This document shows positions 45,641-57,375 of a DNA stretch of 64,000 nt, one piece after another (the stretch's first letter is position 1; each line of letters starts with the position of its first letter). The stretch spans positions 10,073,710 to 10,137,709 of the forward strand of contig CP136062.1 in NCBI GenBank assembly GCA_032622095.1. The letters run 5' to 3'. Both the position numbers and the translations under genes were made by a program. The notes under the pieces were generated by a model that did no database searches, had not been told where the DNA came from, and saw only the letters and a program-made list of their open reading frames with translations. Source of the stretch: Siphonodentalium dalli (taxonomy: Eukaryota; Mollusca; Scaphopoda; Gadilida; Siphonodentaliidae).

Positions 45641-46787
45641 GAGTGAGTCATTGTTGTCAGTCTCTGAGATGACTATATATATTTTCTCAGTCTCGGAGAT
45701 CACTCTGGTAAATGCTATATCTGCTTGCTTTCCTGATACACGCATACGCTATGTACCAGGCATCTTAAGGAAAATCTCAATCGAAAATTAAGTAAAACAG
45801 ACAGTGATCAAACTGTCAATAAGATGGAAAAGTATTCAATAGCGAGAGTGGCTTGGTAACAATAGAAAACAAAATCATTTATGACGAAATACAGACAGAC
45901 ATAATTGACAAATATATGTGACAACAGACGATACCTTACATTTATGGAAAGACTAAAGACGAAAGTTTTCAATGCTAGAAAACAAAATTCAACAATTCCG
46001 AAATGTTGGACAAATAACAATTATGAAAGCATTAAAGGTGCGGGAGTCCTTGGCAGTGGGTATATGCTGTGAAAATTTTCCAACGGTCAAAAACCGACAC
46101 AAAAAGGAAAAATGTAGACAGACTTTGTCCGTATACAAATAAGAAATATCGCATAAACAGTATGTTATTGTCATATGTTTGACCATTGTGTAAACAAAAG
46201 CATAAAAAGTGTGTGATTAGCCAGTAACACGTACGGTGCTGTCTTCTGTAACACAATAAAAGCTCTTGCTTAGGTAAAATATAGTAGGTCTTTATGATAG
46301 CATGCTGTTTACACGATGAACGAAACTGTATGCGTTTTAGTGTTTTTCTGTTTACTAGTACGGTGATTGGAACAAATATGAATATTTTCGACAACTAAGG
46401 CCTCCCGTGCCTTTAATAATATAATTAACAAAAAAATTGACTGAGTTTACAGACAATTTAAATGAAACAGTGACTGACCAACTGCGTGACATTCGAGTGA
46501 AGGGGATTTTAAATTATCAGGCATTGCATCATCTTTGGAAGTGAGACACAAAATTTGAACAAATATGACGGCCGAACAACGAGATAGACTAATGCGAAGA
46601 CTTCTTAATTTTGTGAGTGACAATTCCAAATTCCAAACTTAAACTGATGAAAATTAACTATACCCAAAACTACCGCTCTCGCAAAAATAAAAAAGGACAT
46701 AAAAAGGAAAGAAGTGAAGACATCAAAAACCAAGACGATCACCAATAAACGACAGAAAGTTAGCGTATAGTATGGAAATATACATAT
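45641..46787. other. No gene recognised
   Basis: Spacer of the large inverted duplication. A doublet CAGTCTC(T/G)GAGAT occurs near 45659 and 45689. A minus-strand open frame at 46032-46394 shows no domain. Confidence 0.4.
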
Positions 46788-47105
46788 AGGATCTCACATG
46801 AGTTTCTATTTTATACGGAATTTATCAACCGAGTTCACTAAATTTGATTTGAGTCGAGGTTAACCGAGGCTCAAATAGAATTTAGTGGACAAGGTTGATA
46901 AATTACGTATAAAATAGAACGAGTTTGAGATACTTTTTATCACATAATCGCTTAATTTTTTATCGAAAACAACAATAATTAACAGACAGAGAACTTTGTC
47001 CCAAAGAGCAGCGTGACGTCATTGCACGCAACGATATTACACGTGTCTATTACGCTCGAATATTTACATAGGAAAATAGTGCTAATCATGTGATAAAATA
47101 ACATA
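46788..47105. mobile_element. Family F hairpin element, copy 2 (inverted)
   Basis: Hairpin 46788-46936 (GGATCTCACATGAGTTTC to GAGTTTGAGATAC) with flanking 47000-47105 (GCGTGACGTCATTGCACGC, TATTACACGTGTCTATTACG). Reverse complement of 23815-24120. Confidence 0.8.
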
Positions 47106-47474
47106 TAGACTTCTTGGATTCATATCAAATAAGTTCATTACTTGATTTTAATGATTTAAATAATGCAACATTTTGCTGGAGCCATTTTCATCCATGCACT
47201 GACTTCAAGGAGAACAAACTCTGCCCATCGTTCCGCCGGGGCTGAGTCAGTGTAAAATAATATATAAATATTTGATTGTATATAAAACAAACTTTGATTC
47301 TAGTACCTGAAGCTCTACTGAAAGAGCAGTGTGATGCCAGGGAAGTTAAACGAAGTAATAATAAGACAAACTAACTAAGTCAAAACAACTCAGTGACAAA
47401 GAGACAGAGTATAAGCCATAGAGAAGGCGGTAGTTAATTAACACCTTTATTAACACCTTTGCAATATGGCTAAT

Positions 47475-47690
47475 CTCATGTTCGTTTGTGTTCGTTGTTT
47501 AGTAGCTTTGCATTCAAATAATGCTTATAACTCGAAAAATAAGTCATCAAAGTTGGAAATAACACCACATACACATTATAATGGACCCACACGCACCCAC
47601 AAACCAAATTTCACCCTTCTATTCAGCTTTTTAGACCTGTGTTCGTTTATGTTCGTTTGTGTTCGTTGTTTAGTAGGACCGCTACAGGTA
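47475..47690. repeat. Element M, copy 2
   Basis: Direct repeats GTTCGTTTGTGTTCGTTG at about 47481 and 47652 bound an interior matching copies 1 and 3. Confidence 0.8.
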
Positions 47691-48385
47691 AGACTAATGT
47701 ATTTGTAGATAATTTAAGAGAAAATGGTATTTTGATGGGGTCATATCGGTGGTCACTGATGTTGACCTGCTTCAAAATGTGTGCTAACTTTGCTTTCAGC
47801 TCTTTTATTAGACTAGAAGGATTAATACAATCGTATATGTCCAAATATTAAAATATGTATTAATCCGCATAGTCTAATTTGTTGGACTAGGTCAAGATAA
47901 TGTTCACTCAAGCCAGCTGGGATTATGACCAGCCAGTGCTGAACCATGAGAGTAATTTATCCTGACTCAGGCTGATTGGTGACCTAGTTTCTGGGCTATG
48001 GGGTACACCAGATTGGGGATTACACAGTTCTTTTGTCAAGAGATTCACAACACACCACTGTCCACAGATATTAACACTTAACTGCCACTTCTGACACTAC
48101 AAGCGATGTCAGGTAACTTACTCAATTATTTGTAAACAATTGGTTGTTAGTAATTTTATCAAAGAATGCTTGATAAATATGAATATTATTTTATTGTTCA
48201 TCATTCTTCACATTGCCATATTTTTTTCTTTGATATGGACTTTGTGTTTATTGATTTTGGTTCGAAAAAAATAGATTTTAAAAACCTCTATAAATTTCAC
48301 ATTTAGTATTTCTAACATATTCCACCATGAATAATACACTTAAAACGTTGCATTCATGAGTTTGGTTACTGTGATTACTAACAAA

Positions 48386-48498
48386 AGTGAACATAAACCA
48401 GGGCCTGACCCAGCCCGTTTTTGACTCCGGTATACCGGTTTTGGGGACATCGAGTTTGGGCGCCCAAACAAATTGAAGGCAAAAAATAATTTGAAATT

Positions 48499-48536
<38 letters not shown>

Positions 48537-49839
48537 CAGGTCTCAATTCATATTATAACAAGATACACATCATTTATGTATTTATATATATTTACATAAG
48601 ACATTTAAGTATACAAAAAGATTTAAGTTTAACAGTTGGAATCATACTGTAAAGTATGTTTGGTTCTATCTAGCTTTCATCTGTGAAAACTTCAAATAGT
48701 TCAGGTTTGTTACCATTCAGCCTTCAGACTTTAGTATTTCAATCAAATTAAAGCGAAATTACACAGTACAGTATAGGAACAGTGACAATTTGATCAAATC
48801 AACCTGGTTATCAGGTGGGATCTCATAATACCAAATGAATAATTAACGTAGAGATTAGTTCTAATTACTAGGGCCCTAACATATACCGGTACCGGTATAT
48901 CAATTGGAAACAAATAGAACAACACAACATAATTTTGAGAGTGTTTAACTACAAACCTAGAAATAAGAAATAATGAAAAATGTTGCAGGACTGTTCATTC
49001 TATCTTTTTCATCTCAGTCATACTGTGGGGCATATTATACATTATTAGATTATATGATGCATTATTAGGATAATATATTAATCTGTTATCATTATGTGTG
49101 TTTGTTTAATTCTGTTAAAAACAATGTTATCTTGTAAGTTGAAATAAATATGTTGGTTCATTGTGTCTTTTCTCTTGAGTATAAATATAAATTGAGTTCA
49201 TGTATTAAATGAATTTTGTTTTCTAGCTTAAGTGACTCTGGTCATATTAATAGCTACTGAAAGTATAAAATTCTCTTTGGTTAAAAAATGAAAATCATCC
49301 TTCAGATATGCCCAAGATCACTCTCAGAGCATTGAAATTTCAAAAAAAATCCCGGGGGACCAAACCATTCGTTTCCCAAAATGGCAAAGATTAGTGACCA
49401 CTCGCTCATATACTCTAACAGAATCCCCTCGCAAACCGCGAGAGAAAATACAACATATTTCTTGATTAACTGCTGTCGAATTTAACCACATAGGCCTACA
49501 TAAATTGGAGGAAAAATTCAGACTAGAGAGTTCTATCTCCATGTGCACTCTGATCCGGAAGCGAGACGATGGTTTCGTATGCAAAAGGGTTCTATCTCTA
49601 AACACATTTTTGTCTTTTATTATAAAACTGGCGAGTTTCTAGAACTGAGACTTAGGATATAATAATATTTTAGTTAGCTTTAACATTTTAAAACATGACG
49701 ACACACACTGATAACGATTTATGTCTCGAAATTTCAACATAGATTTCCCAACAAAATGATAAATGTTGGATAGAACCATCTGATTCTCACACGACGATAT
49801 ATAAGCTCGATAAAAAGAGCGACTCAAATGTTTTGTTAG
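48386..49839. other. No gene; T31 tract
   Basis: A run of 31 T at 48501-48531 may be an inverted poly(A) tail or a microsatellite. CCGGTATACCGG-type palindromes occur at 48427-48440 and 48885-48899. Minus-strand open frames (49324-49605) have no recognised domain. Confidence 0.45.
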
Positions 49840-50180
49840 ATATGCATTAAAACGCCGACCTCTGATGTTTCCAGTGTTTTATTGCCATCAGTGACAAAAC
49901 TGACAATCACCTTGCAGTAAAAACAACTCACAGATGTGCAAAGAGTAAGCCGTAGTTAATTAACACCTTTGCAATACGGATAATCTTATGTTCGTTTGTG
50001 TTCGTTGTTTAGTAGCTTTGTATTCAAATAATGCTAATAACTCAAAAAATAAGTGATCAAAGTTGGAAATAACACCACATACACATAGAGTGGACCCACA
50101 CGCACCCACAAACCAAATTTCACCCTTCTATTCCGCTGTTTGGACCTGTGTTCGTTTATGTTCGTTGTTTAGTAGGACCG
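49840..50180. repeat. Third copy of duplicated block including element M copy 3
   Basis: AAAACGCCGACCTCTGATG, CAGTAAAAACAACTCA and TTAATTAACACCTTTGC match 45480-45640 inverted. Element M (49985-50180) follows. Confidence 0.8.
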
Positions 50181-51216
50181 CCCCGGACCGCCCCAATGAG
50201 AGGGGCAACCCCTCTCATACTCTCCCCGCCTTCTGCCTTTGGCAGTCGGCGATGACCTTTGGTCATCAGGAGGTGTCCCCAAATAAAACCTGGAACAGGC
50301 CCTGTAATTGTAAACCTTTAAGTTTAATTTGACTCCATCAAATTTGGGGGAAATTGGGTTAGCAAAGTCCTTAAAACAGAGATGGCGACATAAATGCCAC
50401 AGACTAAACTTAGTAAACGAGAAGATAACAGTTAGGATCATATCACATCGTACTCGGGCAGTTGATTAACAAATAATTTACACTTTATCGTCACATTGGT
50501 AAAACTTTGGAAACTTTTATGGCAAAGTAAATAAATTTCCGGAAAAGTTCGACAAAGACCGTCAAATATTGTCATCATTAGTTGCGAATGAAAGCGACCA
50601 AAATAGACCGTGGTGGAAATGGACTCCTCGGTGGAAAACAAAATCGCTGGAACGGACATTTCGCTGAAAGTCATTTTCGCCGGAATATTATAATCCTATA
50701 AACTGCTAATTTATCACACAAGCCTTCTAAACAGTGAACTACATGAAACAAGAACACCAATGTCAGCAATGGTAACGTAGGTGAATTAATCCAATACGAC
50801 CACGACTCGGTTATTTCGCCTATACCATCTGACTGGAGAGCATGTGTGAGGTGAAATAGGAAACTCGATCTTGAAAAAAGCAATAATAGATAATTTGGAG
50901 AATTCGACAAAAACATGTAAAACATTCTATCCCATATTTCTGATAAATATTGTCAAAACCAAACAAATGGACAAAACGACTAAGAAAATCCATTAATGGT
51001 TTGAATTGGAGAGAAAGTTTTATACCACGATCGCCTATCTTACTATATAAATAAAGCCATCTGTTTAAATTTTACATTTAATCAACACCTGTTGATTAAA
51101 CGTGCCTACTGTTGATTAAACTCCGCAGAGTGGATTAAACTTTCTCCATACAATTTGAACGGAAAAGTGTTTATCCATCGCATTGCAAAGATCGTGGCAT
51201 AAACAACATAATATTA
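50181..51216. other. No gene recognised
   Basis: 50310-50385 (GGGTTAGCAAAGTCCTTAA) matches 42715-42780 inverted. Short hairpins GAGGGGCAACCCCTC and CCTTTGGTCATCAGG lie near 50205-50265. The minus-strand open frame 50671-50925 has a hydrophobic stretch but no recognised family. Confidence 0.4.
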
Positions 51217-51350
51217 TACGCATAGTGTTTCTGAATAACAAATTTATTCCAATCGTGGGATTGGCGATTTACACCATTCGCTGAAGCTCGTGGTGTAAAT
51301 CGCCAATCCCACTCGTGGATTAAATTTGTTATTCAGAAACACTATGCGTA
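51217..51350. mobile_element. Hairpin MITE G
   Basis: Arms TACGCATAGTGTTTCTGAAT and ATTCAGAAACACTATGCGTA, continuing through TGGGATTGGCGATTTACACC; about 60-bp stem with a 15-base loop. Confidence 0.9.
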
Positions 51351-51728
51351 TATATTCTATACATAAACATCTGTATCATATTTCAGATGATAAGCCTACA
51401 AGGTTACTTAATTTCCCATGGTATACTGTATACAAATTCAAAACCATTCAAGTGCAAACTATCAGAAACAGAACTTTGTACCTTCTGTACCTTCTGTACC
51501 TTCATATCTTTTATGATTGTTCCATTTCAAAAACTGCTACTAAAAAAAAAATGTGGATTTTCAGTAGACCTCACCCCAGAATATATTGTGCTTGAAATGA
51601 GACACAGAAGCACCCATATTTGAAATCTTTAATATTGTATATCACTGTATATATAGAATATATATATTTATGTAAAAAGACGGAAAACAATCCTAACGTG
51701 ACTCTAACTGGCGCTGAATAGGTCATTT
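51351..51728. other. No gene recognised
   Basis: A triple TACCTTCTG(T) run lies at about 51478-51500. AT-rich otherwise. Confidence 0.4.
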
Positions 51729-51908
51729 TCGCATGGTTTCGAGCAAAAAGACACCCAGGATCTCTCAAACGTGCAAAAAGACACATAGGATGTCCCAAAC
51801 GTCCCAAACTTTGAGATCCTGTGTGTCTTTTTGGACGTTTGTGACACCCTGTGTGTCTTTTTGCACGTTTGATAGATCCTGGGTGTCCTTTTGGTCGAAA
51901 CCATGCGA
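51729..51908. mobile_element. Hairpin element H with internal repeats
   Basis: TCGCATGGTTTCGAGCAAAA pairs with the right end CGAAACCATGCGA. Each arm holds copies of a short CAAACGTGCAAAAAGACAC motif. Ends 14 bases before family E copy at 51922. Confidence 0.85.
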
Positions 51909-51921
51909 GGATGACCAATTC

Positions 51922-53200
51922 TATGGGAGGCCAAATTCACATTTAATAATCAATTGCGCTTAAGCGCAATTGATTGCGCTTAAGCGCAATTGATTGCGCT
52001 TAACCGCAAATAATTGCGCAATCAATTGCGCTTAAGCGCAAATACCACATATTGCGCTTAAGCATAATTGTGACTACTATCTAACCTACCCATAAACTAT
52101 TAGCATGACCTGGTGTATCACCTAGCAACACAAGATGAGCATTGGGCTAATTTTGACCTGTACTCAACAGTCAACTGTGAGTATGTGTTCAACAAGGAGA
52201 ATCCCTAATTACATATTATCAGCATCCCTCTATCCAAAGAATTGATGTCGCCTTCCCGGAACTCTTAGTAATTTTTTGTATGATGTTTTTAATGTATTTT
52301 TGCACAGATTTTAGCCTATACATGCATGCGGTGTCACTGCATGAGGGCTTTCTTACCTCATACAGTAATGCTCTAATTAATCGACTTCTTAATCACAGCA
52401 GAATTATGGGTAACGTTTCAGGATTTAGTCGGAAATATGGCTTGTTGCCATTCATCGAAAAGCTCTCGAGAGCTTTCCAATGAATGGCAACAAGCCATAT
52501 TTCCGACTAAATCCTGAAAAGTTATCCATAATTCTGCTGTGGTTAAGGAGTCGATTAATTAGAGCATTACTGTATGGTTTACTTATTGACTTAAATCAGG
52601 GGGAAAAAACCCTATTTTCATATTATCAGCATCCCTGTCCAAAAAATGGTGTGTAATCACTGGAGCTTTGGTGTCTCAGTCCTGGAGCTCTAGTTTTTCT
52701 TATTAAATCAGCATCTCTTGCACAAATCTATAGTATTTCCATGATCATATAGTGTGAATGTGGTGTCACCGAGGGCTTGCTTCCCTCATATGGTGTGCCT
52801 GTATACTCGAAAATTTAAGAAAATCAATGTCGCCCCGACTAATACAGAAAGTAATGCTATTGCACAGAAGGTGATACTATTGCGAGTCAGCCATTTTGAT
52901 AAAGAAGTTGGGCTAGCTCCCTACCCAATCAAACCAATGAAACCAAGAGGTGACATGTCAATAGGAGTTAATGCTAAGTTATGGAGAAACCTATTTATTC
53001 ACCAGGGGTGTTTTGTTACATATAACCATGAATTGCGCTTAAGCGCAATTAATTGCGCTTAAGCGCAAATGATTGCGCGTAAGCGCAATTGATTGCTCTT
53101 AAGCGTAATTATTTGCGCTTAAGCGCAATTAATTGCGCTTAAGCGCAATTGATTGCGCTTAAGCACAATTAATTATTAAATGTGAATTTGGCCTCCCATA
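51922..53200. mobile_element. Family E element, best-preserved copy
   Basis: TA-TGGGAGGCCAAATTCACATT at left and AATGTGAATTTGGCCTCCCA-TA at right: perfect inverted ends with TA on both sides. Subterminal arrays of TTGCGCTTAAGCGCAATT: about six at 51950-52070 and about nine at 53030-53170. The centre matches 12370-13140. A family A MITE is inserted at 52361-52574. No coding. Confidence 0.92.
52361..52574. mobile_element. MITE family A nested in family E
   Basis: TACAGTAATGCTCTAATTAA to TTAATTAGAGCATTACTGTA. Host sequence CCTCA-TA and TA-TGGTTT joins to CCTCATATGGT, the form seen in related host segments at 12873 and 52786, so the insertion duplicated TA. Confidence 0.95.
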
Positions 53201-53496
53201 CAATTCAGCCTAATTGGCCTCATTGAACAACTTAAATACTACGAAAACATTGATTGTGTCAGCAATAGTCACTTGGAAGCCAGTAAACCAAGATGGGAAG
53301 ACTTGAAACCACTGTTAACATATCCATAAGTCAACAGAAAACTGGAAAGATGCAAGTAACTTATTTGTTTACATCACCATCATTCCCAAATTCAACTAAT
53401 GTTTTTGCATGCATATAGGCAAGTGTGGGGATGAAGGGAAATCTAGCTCATATATATTCTCCACTGAGATGGAATGTCCCATCCCACCCCACGACA
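53201..53496. other. No gene recognised
   Basis: Spacer between two mobile elements; no feature identified. Confidence 0.4.
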
Positions 53497-54018
53497 TTAA
53501 AGGTGGATTATCTCTTTGTAAACATGTATTATATAATTACCGGGGTATAAAATATTAGATCTGAATCGAAGACTCCTGTCCGGAAATGCTTCTATCGATT
53601 AATAATAATTTTATTTCGAATATTTTCTGGTCTAAAAAGGTGTGGTTGTTTAGCTAACGATCAATAGTGGTTACTGTTAACAGAGACCAGAAATTTTATT
53701 GTGTAATTTTGTCACAAATAACCGTTAATTATACTCATTATCGCTTATAACTATGGAATAAAACAATAAACCAATCAATCTGGGACATTGACGTTCGGTA
53801 CGTAGCCATAGGAACAGCCTAATGCTCTATATCGCTATATGGTATTACCTAATGGTCTTCTAAAAATGGACAAATAAACGGTCCCAATAAAATATTCGAA
53901 ATAAAATCAATATTAATTGATAGAAGCCTTTCCGGACAGGGGTCTTCAGTTCATATTTATTATTTTATACCCACGCCACTATTTCAACTTTGTTATTTAA
54001 AGAGATAATCCATCTTAA
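53497..54018. mobile_element. Family I long-TIR element, best copy
   Basis: TTAAAGGTGGATTATCTC at left and GAGATAATCCATCTTAA at right. Inverted arms about 130 bp each, with CCTGTCCGGAAATGCTTC and GATAGAAGCCTTTCCGGAC. TTAA at both ends. Unique centre about 250 bp, no coding. Confidence 0.88.
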
Positions 54019-54454
54019 ATAATAAATCAACAAACAAAAAATTAAGTATTTATTGACCTATTTCAATACCGGGAAAGTCAAAGCAAATATGTTTAGGTGT
54101 ATTGTGCCAAGTGGGTTTAATAAAGATAACATAACTATTCAGATTGTCATAATGTATACAACCGAACTAGAGTCTAGAAGTAATGGAAATGTAATGCATT
54201 ACTTTCTAAAGTAATTGTAATGATTTACATTTCATTTTGGAATTAGTGGTATACCATTATAATGGTAGGTGCGTGGCTTATATGCAGTTCAGTTCGGTGT
54301 AGGATATCCCTCCTTTCAAGTTGTTTAGGAACACCCAACACTCGGCAAGTTAAAAAATAGATACCGGTATAAAACCTAAGATACTTATAATTATATCTAT
54401 ATCTAAACTACATGTAGCATAAAATGTCACATACTATCATCAAGAAAGGAGACC
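54019..54454. other. No gene; TAATTGTAATG stretch
   Basis: 54184-54240 holds GTAATGCATTACTTTC and AAGTAATTGTAATG, similar to hAT subterminal arrays. No intact element. Confidence 0.45.
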
Positions 54455-54600
54455 GACTTTAACTACACCCTTAATGGCGACATCCTTAAATAGGTCCAAG
54501 AACACCCTTACCTCGGTCTTACTCTAAACAACGCCATGACTTGGGACACCCACATAAACAACATCTGCAGGAAGGCAAACTATACCTGTGATTTACCTGT
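54455..54600 (+). pseudogene. LINE reverse-transcriptase fragment
   Basis: Frame GAC-TTT-AAC reads DFNYTLNGDILK, a TAG stop, then VQEHPYLGLTLNNAMTWDTH and INNICRKANYT. This is the segment after the catalytic core in CR1/Jockey-like RTs (LNG-x-L ... YLGV-x2-x-x-LSW-x-HI-x-x-I-x-x-KAN). The in-frame stop and loss of both sides make it a relic. Confidence 0.82.
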
Positions 54601-54840
54601 GATCTACCGGCTTGTAGTGACCTCTACTTTAGTTCTTAAACACAATTTTAACTATCTGTGGTGTCTGGCGACTTAATTATATGTACAGTGCATATTAAAA
54701 ACATTTGTTGAACTTGAAATAAAATGTATTGGCTCTTCCTCGCCAGGTGTAGTTTAGTATAGATTTAAAAGCATTCATTACGCCACCTGTGGTGTTTCTA
54801 GCTTCTGTGAGTTTGATATTGTGTGGTGTACAGGGCGAAT

Positions 54841-55300
54841 GGTATTCTTGGAGATTTTGTGTACCTTACTCAATCGTACCGATAGAATCACGTAGATGCC
54901 GAAATTGTAACGTTAACGCCACCGGTGTATAATATGTTTATGAAAATATGATAAATCGTATTGATAGAGTCAGGACAGGCTGAAATTTTAAACTTATAAA
55001 GTCACCGGTGTAATAATATGTTGTTGAAAATATAAATAATTTGATAGACTGAAAATAATATATAACCCATTGGGAGCCCCTGATGTATTCTTGTTTGTAC
55101 CTTACGCAATCGTACCGATAGAATCACGTAGATGCTTAAATTGTAAAGTTAACGCCACCGGTGTATAATACGTTTTTGAAAATGTGTTAAATCGTATCGA
55201 TAGAGTCAGGACAGGCTGAAATTGTAAACTTAAAGTCACTTGTTGTTGAAAATATAAATATTCTGATAGACTGAAAATAATGTGTTACCCATTTAGAACC
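54841..55300. repeat. 236-bp tandem duplication
   Basis: Two units, with CAATCGTACCGATAGAATCA at about 54870 and 55107, GCCACCGGTGTATAATA, and GAGTCAGGACAGGCTGAAA. The units differ by scattered changes and small indels. Confidence 0.9.
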
Positions 55301-56838
55301 CCTGGTTTAGTGAAGTGCATTGTGGGAAGTATAATTGTGATTCTCCTACATCTTTATTTTCTGGAATTATCACCAAGATTTCTCCACTCTATTCTGTTAA
55401 AATGTACCCTGATCGGTCATATTCTTTTGATAATTCTATCTAAATACATCTTAGCTACTATTCGGATCTGCTGTCCCGGTCGAAGAAGGTTTAGTTTGAC
55501 CAAAACGGCTATTGACAAAAGTTTGTTTACAAAAATTGAGCATACTCAATGACCCGTAGGCCGTACACGCTGTAAATTTGTTATCGAAAACAAATTCAAT
55601 TTCTTCCATCTAAAACATAATTACGCGCTGAACTCTGTCATTTTAAGAATATAGTAGTATTATACACATACACACCAAGTTTCAGCTCAAAATTTTGAAA
55701 AATGACAGTTTTATAGACATAAATCGATTTTAATGGCAAATTGTTTAATGTAATATTGTTAAATTTTATCATCGAAAAAAAAAAATCATTTCTTCGATCT
55801 AGGAAATAATTACGTGCTGTACCCTGTCATATTTGACCGGTTCTACCTGATAATTGTGTGACAGTACAGTCGCGTTACTTTATACGTCAACATTGGTCAT
55901 TATCACTCGACAAATTTATTTTGGTCTATCGTATCAACCCCTATTTCCCCCGCGTAGCCTGACTAAGTGTCTTTATCGCTCCACTAATTTGTATCGTTTC
56001 ATCGGTATGAATTCCATATCCAATTATCCACATATAACCAACCCAACCTCTAATCCCGGTCCAATTTATTTATTTCTTTCATCGGTATATATAGTCATGT
56101 TACGTAAAATCTCGTGATACTTGTACTTATATGTCTATGGTATTACTATAGTATGCCGTATATGTATATCAATTGCTATTCCTTTCTATATAATCCTGGT
56201 GCCAACTATAGAGATAATTTCAGACCCCCCCCCCCAATTTTATATAATTGCTGCTTTAGTACAGTCGATCACGATGCATTACATGGCAACATCGATCCAC
56301 TAATTTATGTCAGTTCATCAACTTCATCGGTACAAACCCCTTTTTTCTCCGAGTCCATATAACCAACCCAACATCTTATAGAACTCCATAAATGACTATT
56401 CTGGCACTATATAGAGATGACTAAGATTCTGACACCCCCCTATTTTATAGCCTTGTTGCAACAGTAGAGTTGATATGCATAATATGTCAACATTGGTCGT
56501 TATTGCTCTACAAATTTATATCGGTTCAACCCTTAGTTCCCTGTATCGCCCACCCCTCCCTCAATTTATTTTTTTCATTTGTATTATAGTCTCGTCACAT
56601 ACACATTTTATCTTTTGTAACTTTTGCTTCAACGCGTCGAGATCCGCTGCAGAAAATACAAAACTGACAACATTTTGAAATGTAAGCAGGCTTCAAACTC
56701 ATCTTATCCAAGAAAAACTCTGGTTACATACAAAATTTGTGTATAAGGTGTACGCGCATTTGTTGCGTTAAAAACCAAAGGTCCCAAGTCAAGGTCCAAA
56801 TCCCCAACACACTGATGTGAGGTTTAACTCCATCTACA
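55301..56838. other. Degenerate long-period repeats, no gene
   Basis: Three diverged segments near 55858-55960, 56258-56345 and 56463-56550 share TACAGTCG, CAACATTGGTC and CAAATTTAT stretches, suggesting an old tandem repeat. Open frames here (55280-55552, 55854-56362) have no recognised domain. C13 tract at about 56226. Confidence 0.45.
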
Positions 56839-57362
56839 TACAGTAATGTCCAAAGTAATTCATCACTTAACCACAGCAAAATTGTGTGTATTTTTTCATG
56901 ATTCTAAATCCTGAAAAATTACCCATAATTATGCTGTGGTTAAAGGGTCAATTACTTTGGGCATTACTGTAACCAATATAAGGATTTGAGGTTTAATGAT
57001 AACTCAATCATCATACAGTAATGTTCAAAGCAATTGACCACTTAACCACAGCAGAATAATGGGTAATTTGAGGATTGTAAATGCTGAAAAAATACATAAT
57101 TCTGCTGTGGTTAAGTGGTCAATTACTTTGGGCATTACTGTAACCAATATAAGGATTTGAGGTTTAATGATAACTCAATCCTCATACAGTAATGTCCAAA
57201 GTAATTGACCACTTGACCACAGCAAAATTATTGGTAAATTTTCAGGATTTCAAATCCTGAAAAATTACCAATAATTCTGATGTGGTTTAGTGGTCAATTA
57301 CTTTGGGTATTACTGTAACCAATACAAGGATGTGAGGTTTAATGAGAACTCCATCCATATAA
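56815..57362. repeat. Satellite with a family A MITE in each unit
   Basis: Three MITEs of the AAAGTAATT subtype (56839-56971, 57014-57142, 57185-57317) are separated by near-identical 42-bp segments (ATAAGGATTTGAGGTTTAAT, AACTCAATC). The flanking segment also occurs before the first and after the last. Period is 171-175 bp. Confidence 0.93.
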
Positions 57363-57375
57363 CTAATAATTATGT

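Larger units (their letters stand above)
42785..48385. repeat. Large imperfect inverted duplication
   Basis: Left-arm blocks recur in inverted order on the right: 44065-44280 with 48200-48377, 44377-44450 with 47825-47895, 45240-45500 with 47465-47695; the 42785-42807 flank also matches 48378-48400. Part of the left arm (45281-45640) recurs a third time, inverted, at 49840-50180. Transposons N and O interrupt the left arm. Confidence 0.8.

Noticed and set aside
46032-46394. 120-residue minus-strand open frame
   Set aside because: No domain, odd composition, no splice or start context, AT-rich surroundings.
50671-50925. Open frame with hydrophobic stretch like a signal peptide
   Set aside because: No recognised family and no supporting exon; hydrophobic runs are common by chance in T-rich DNA.
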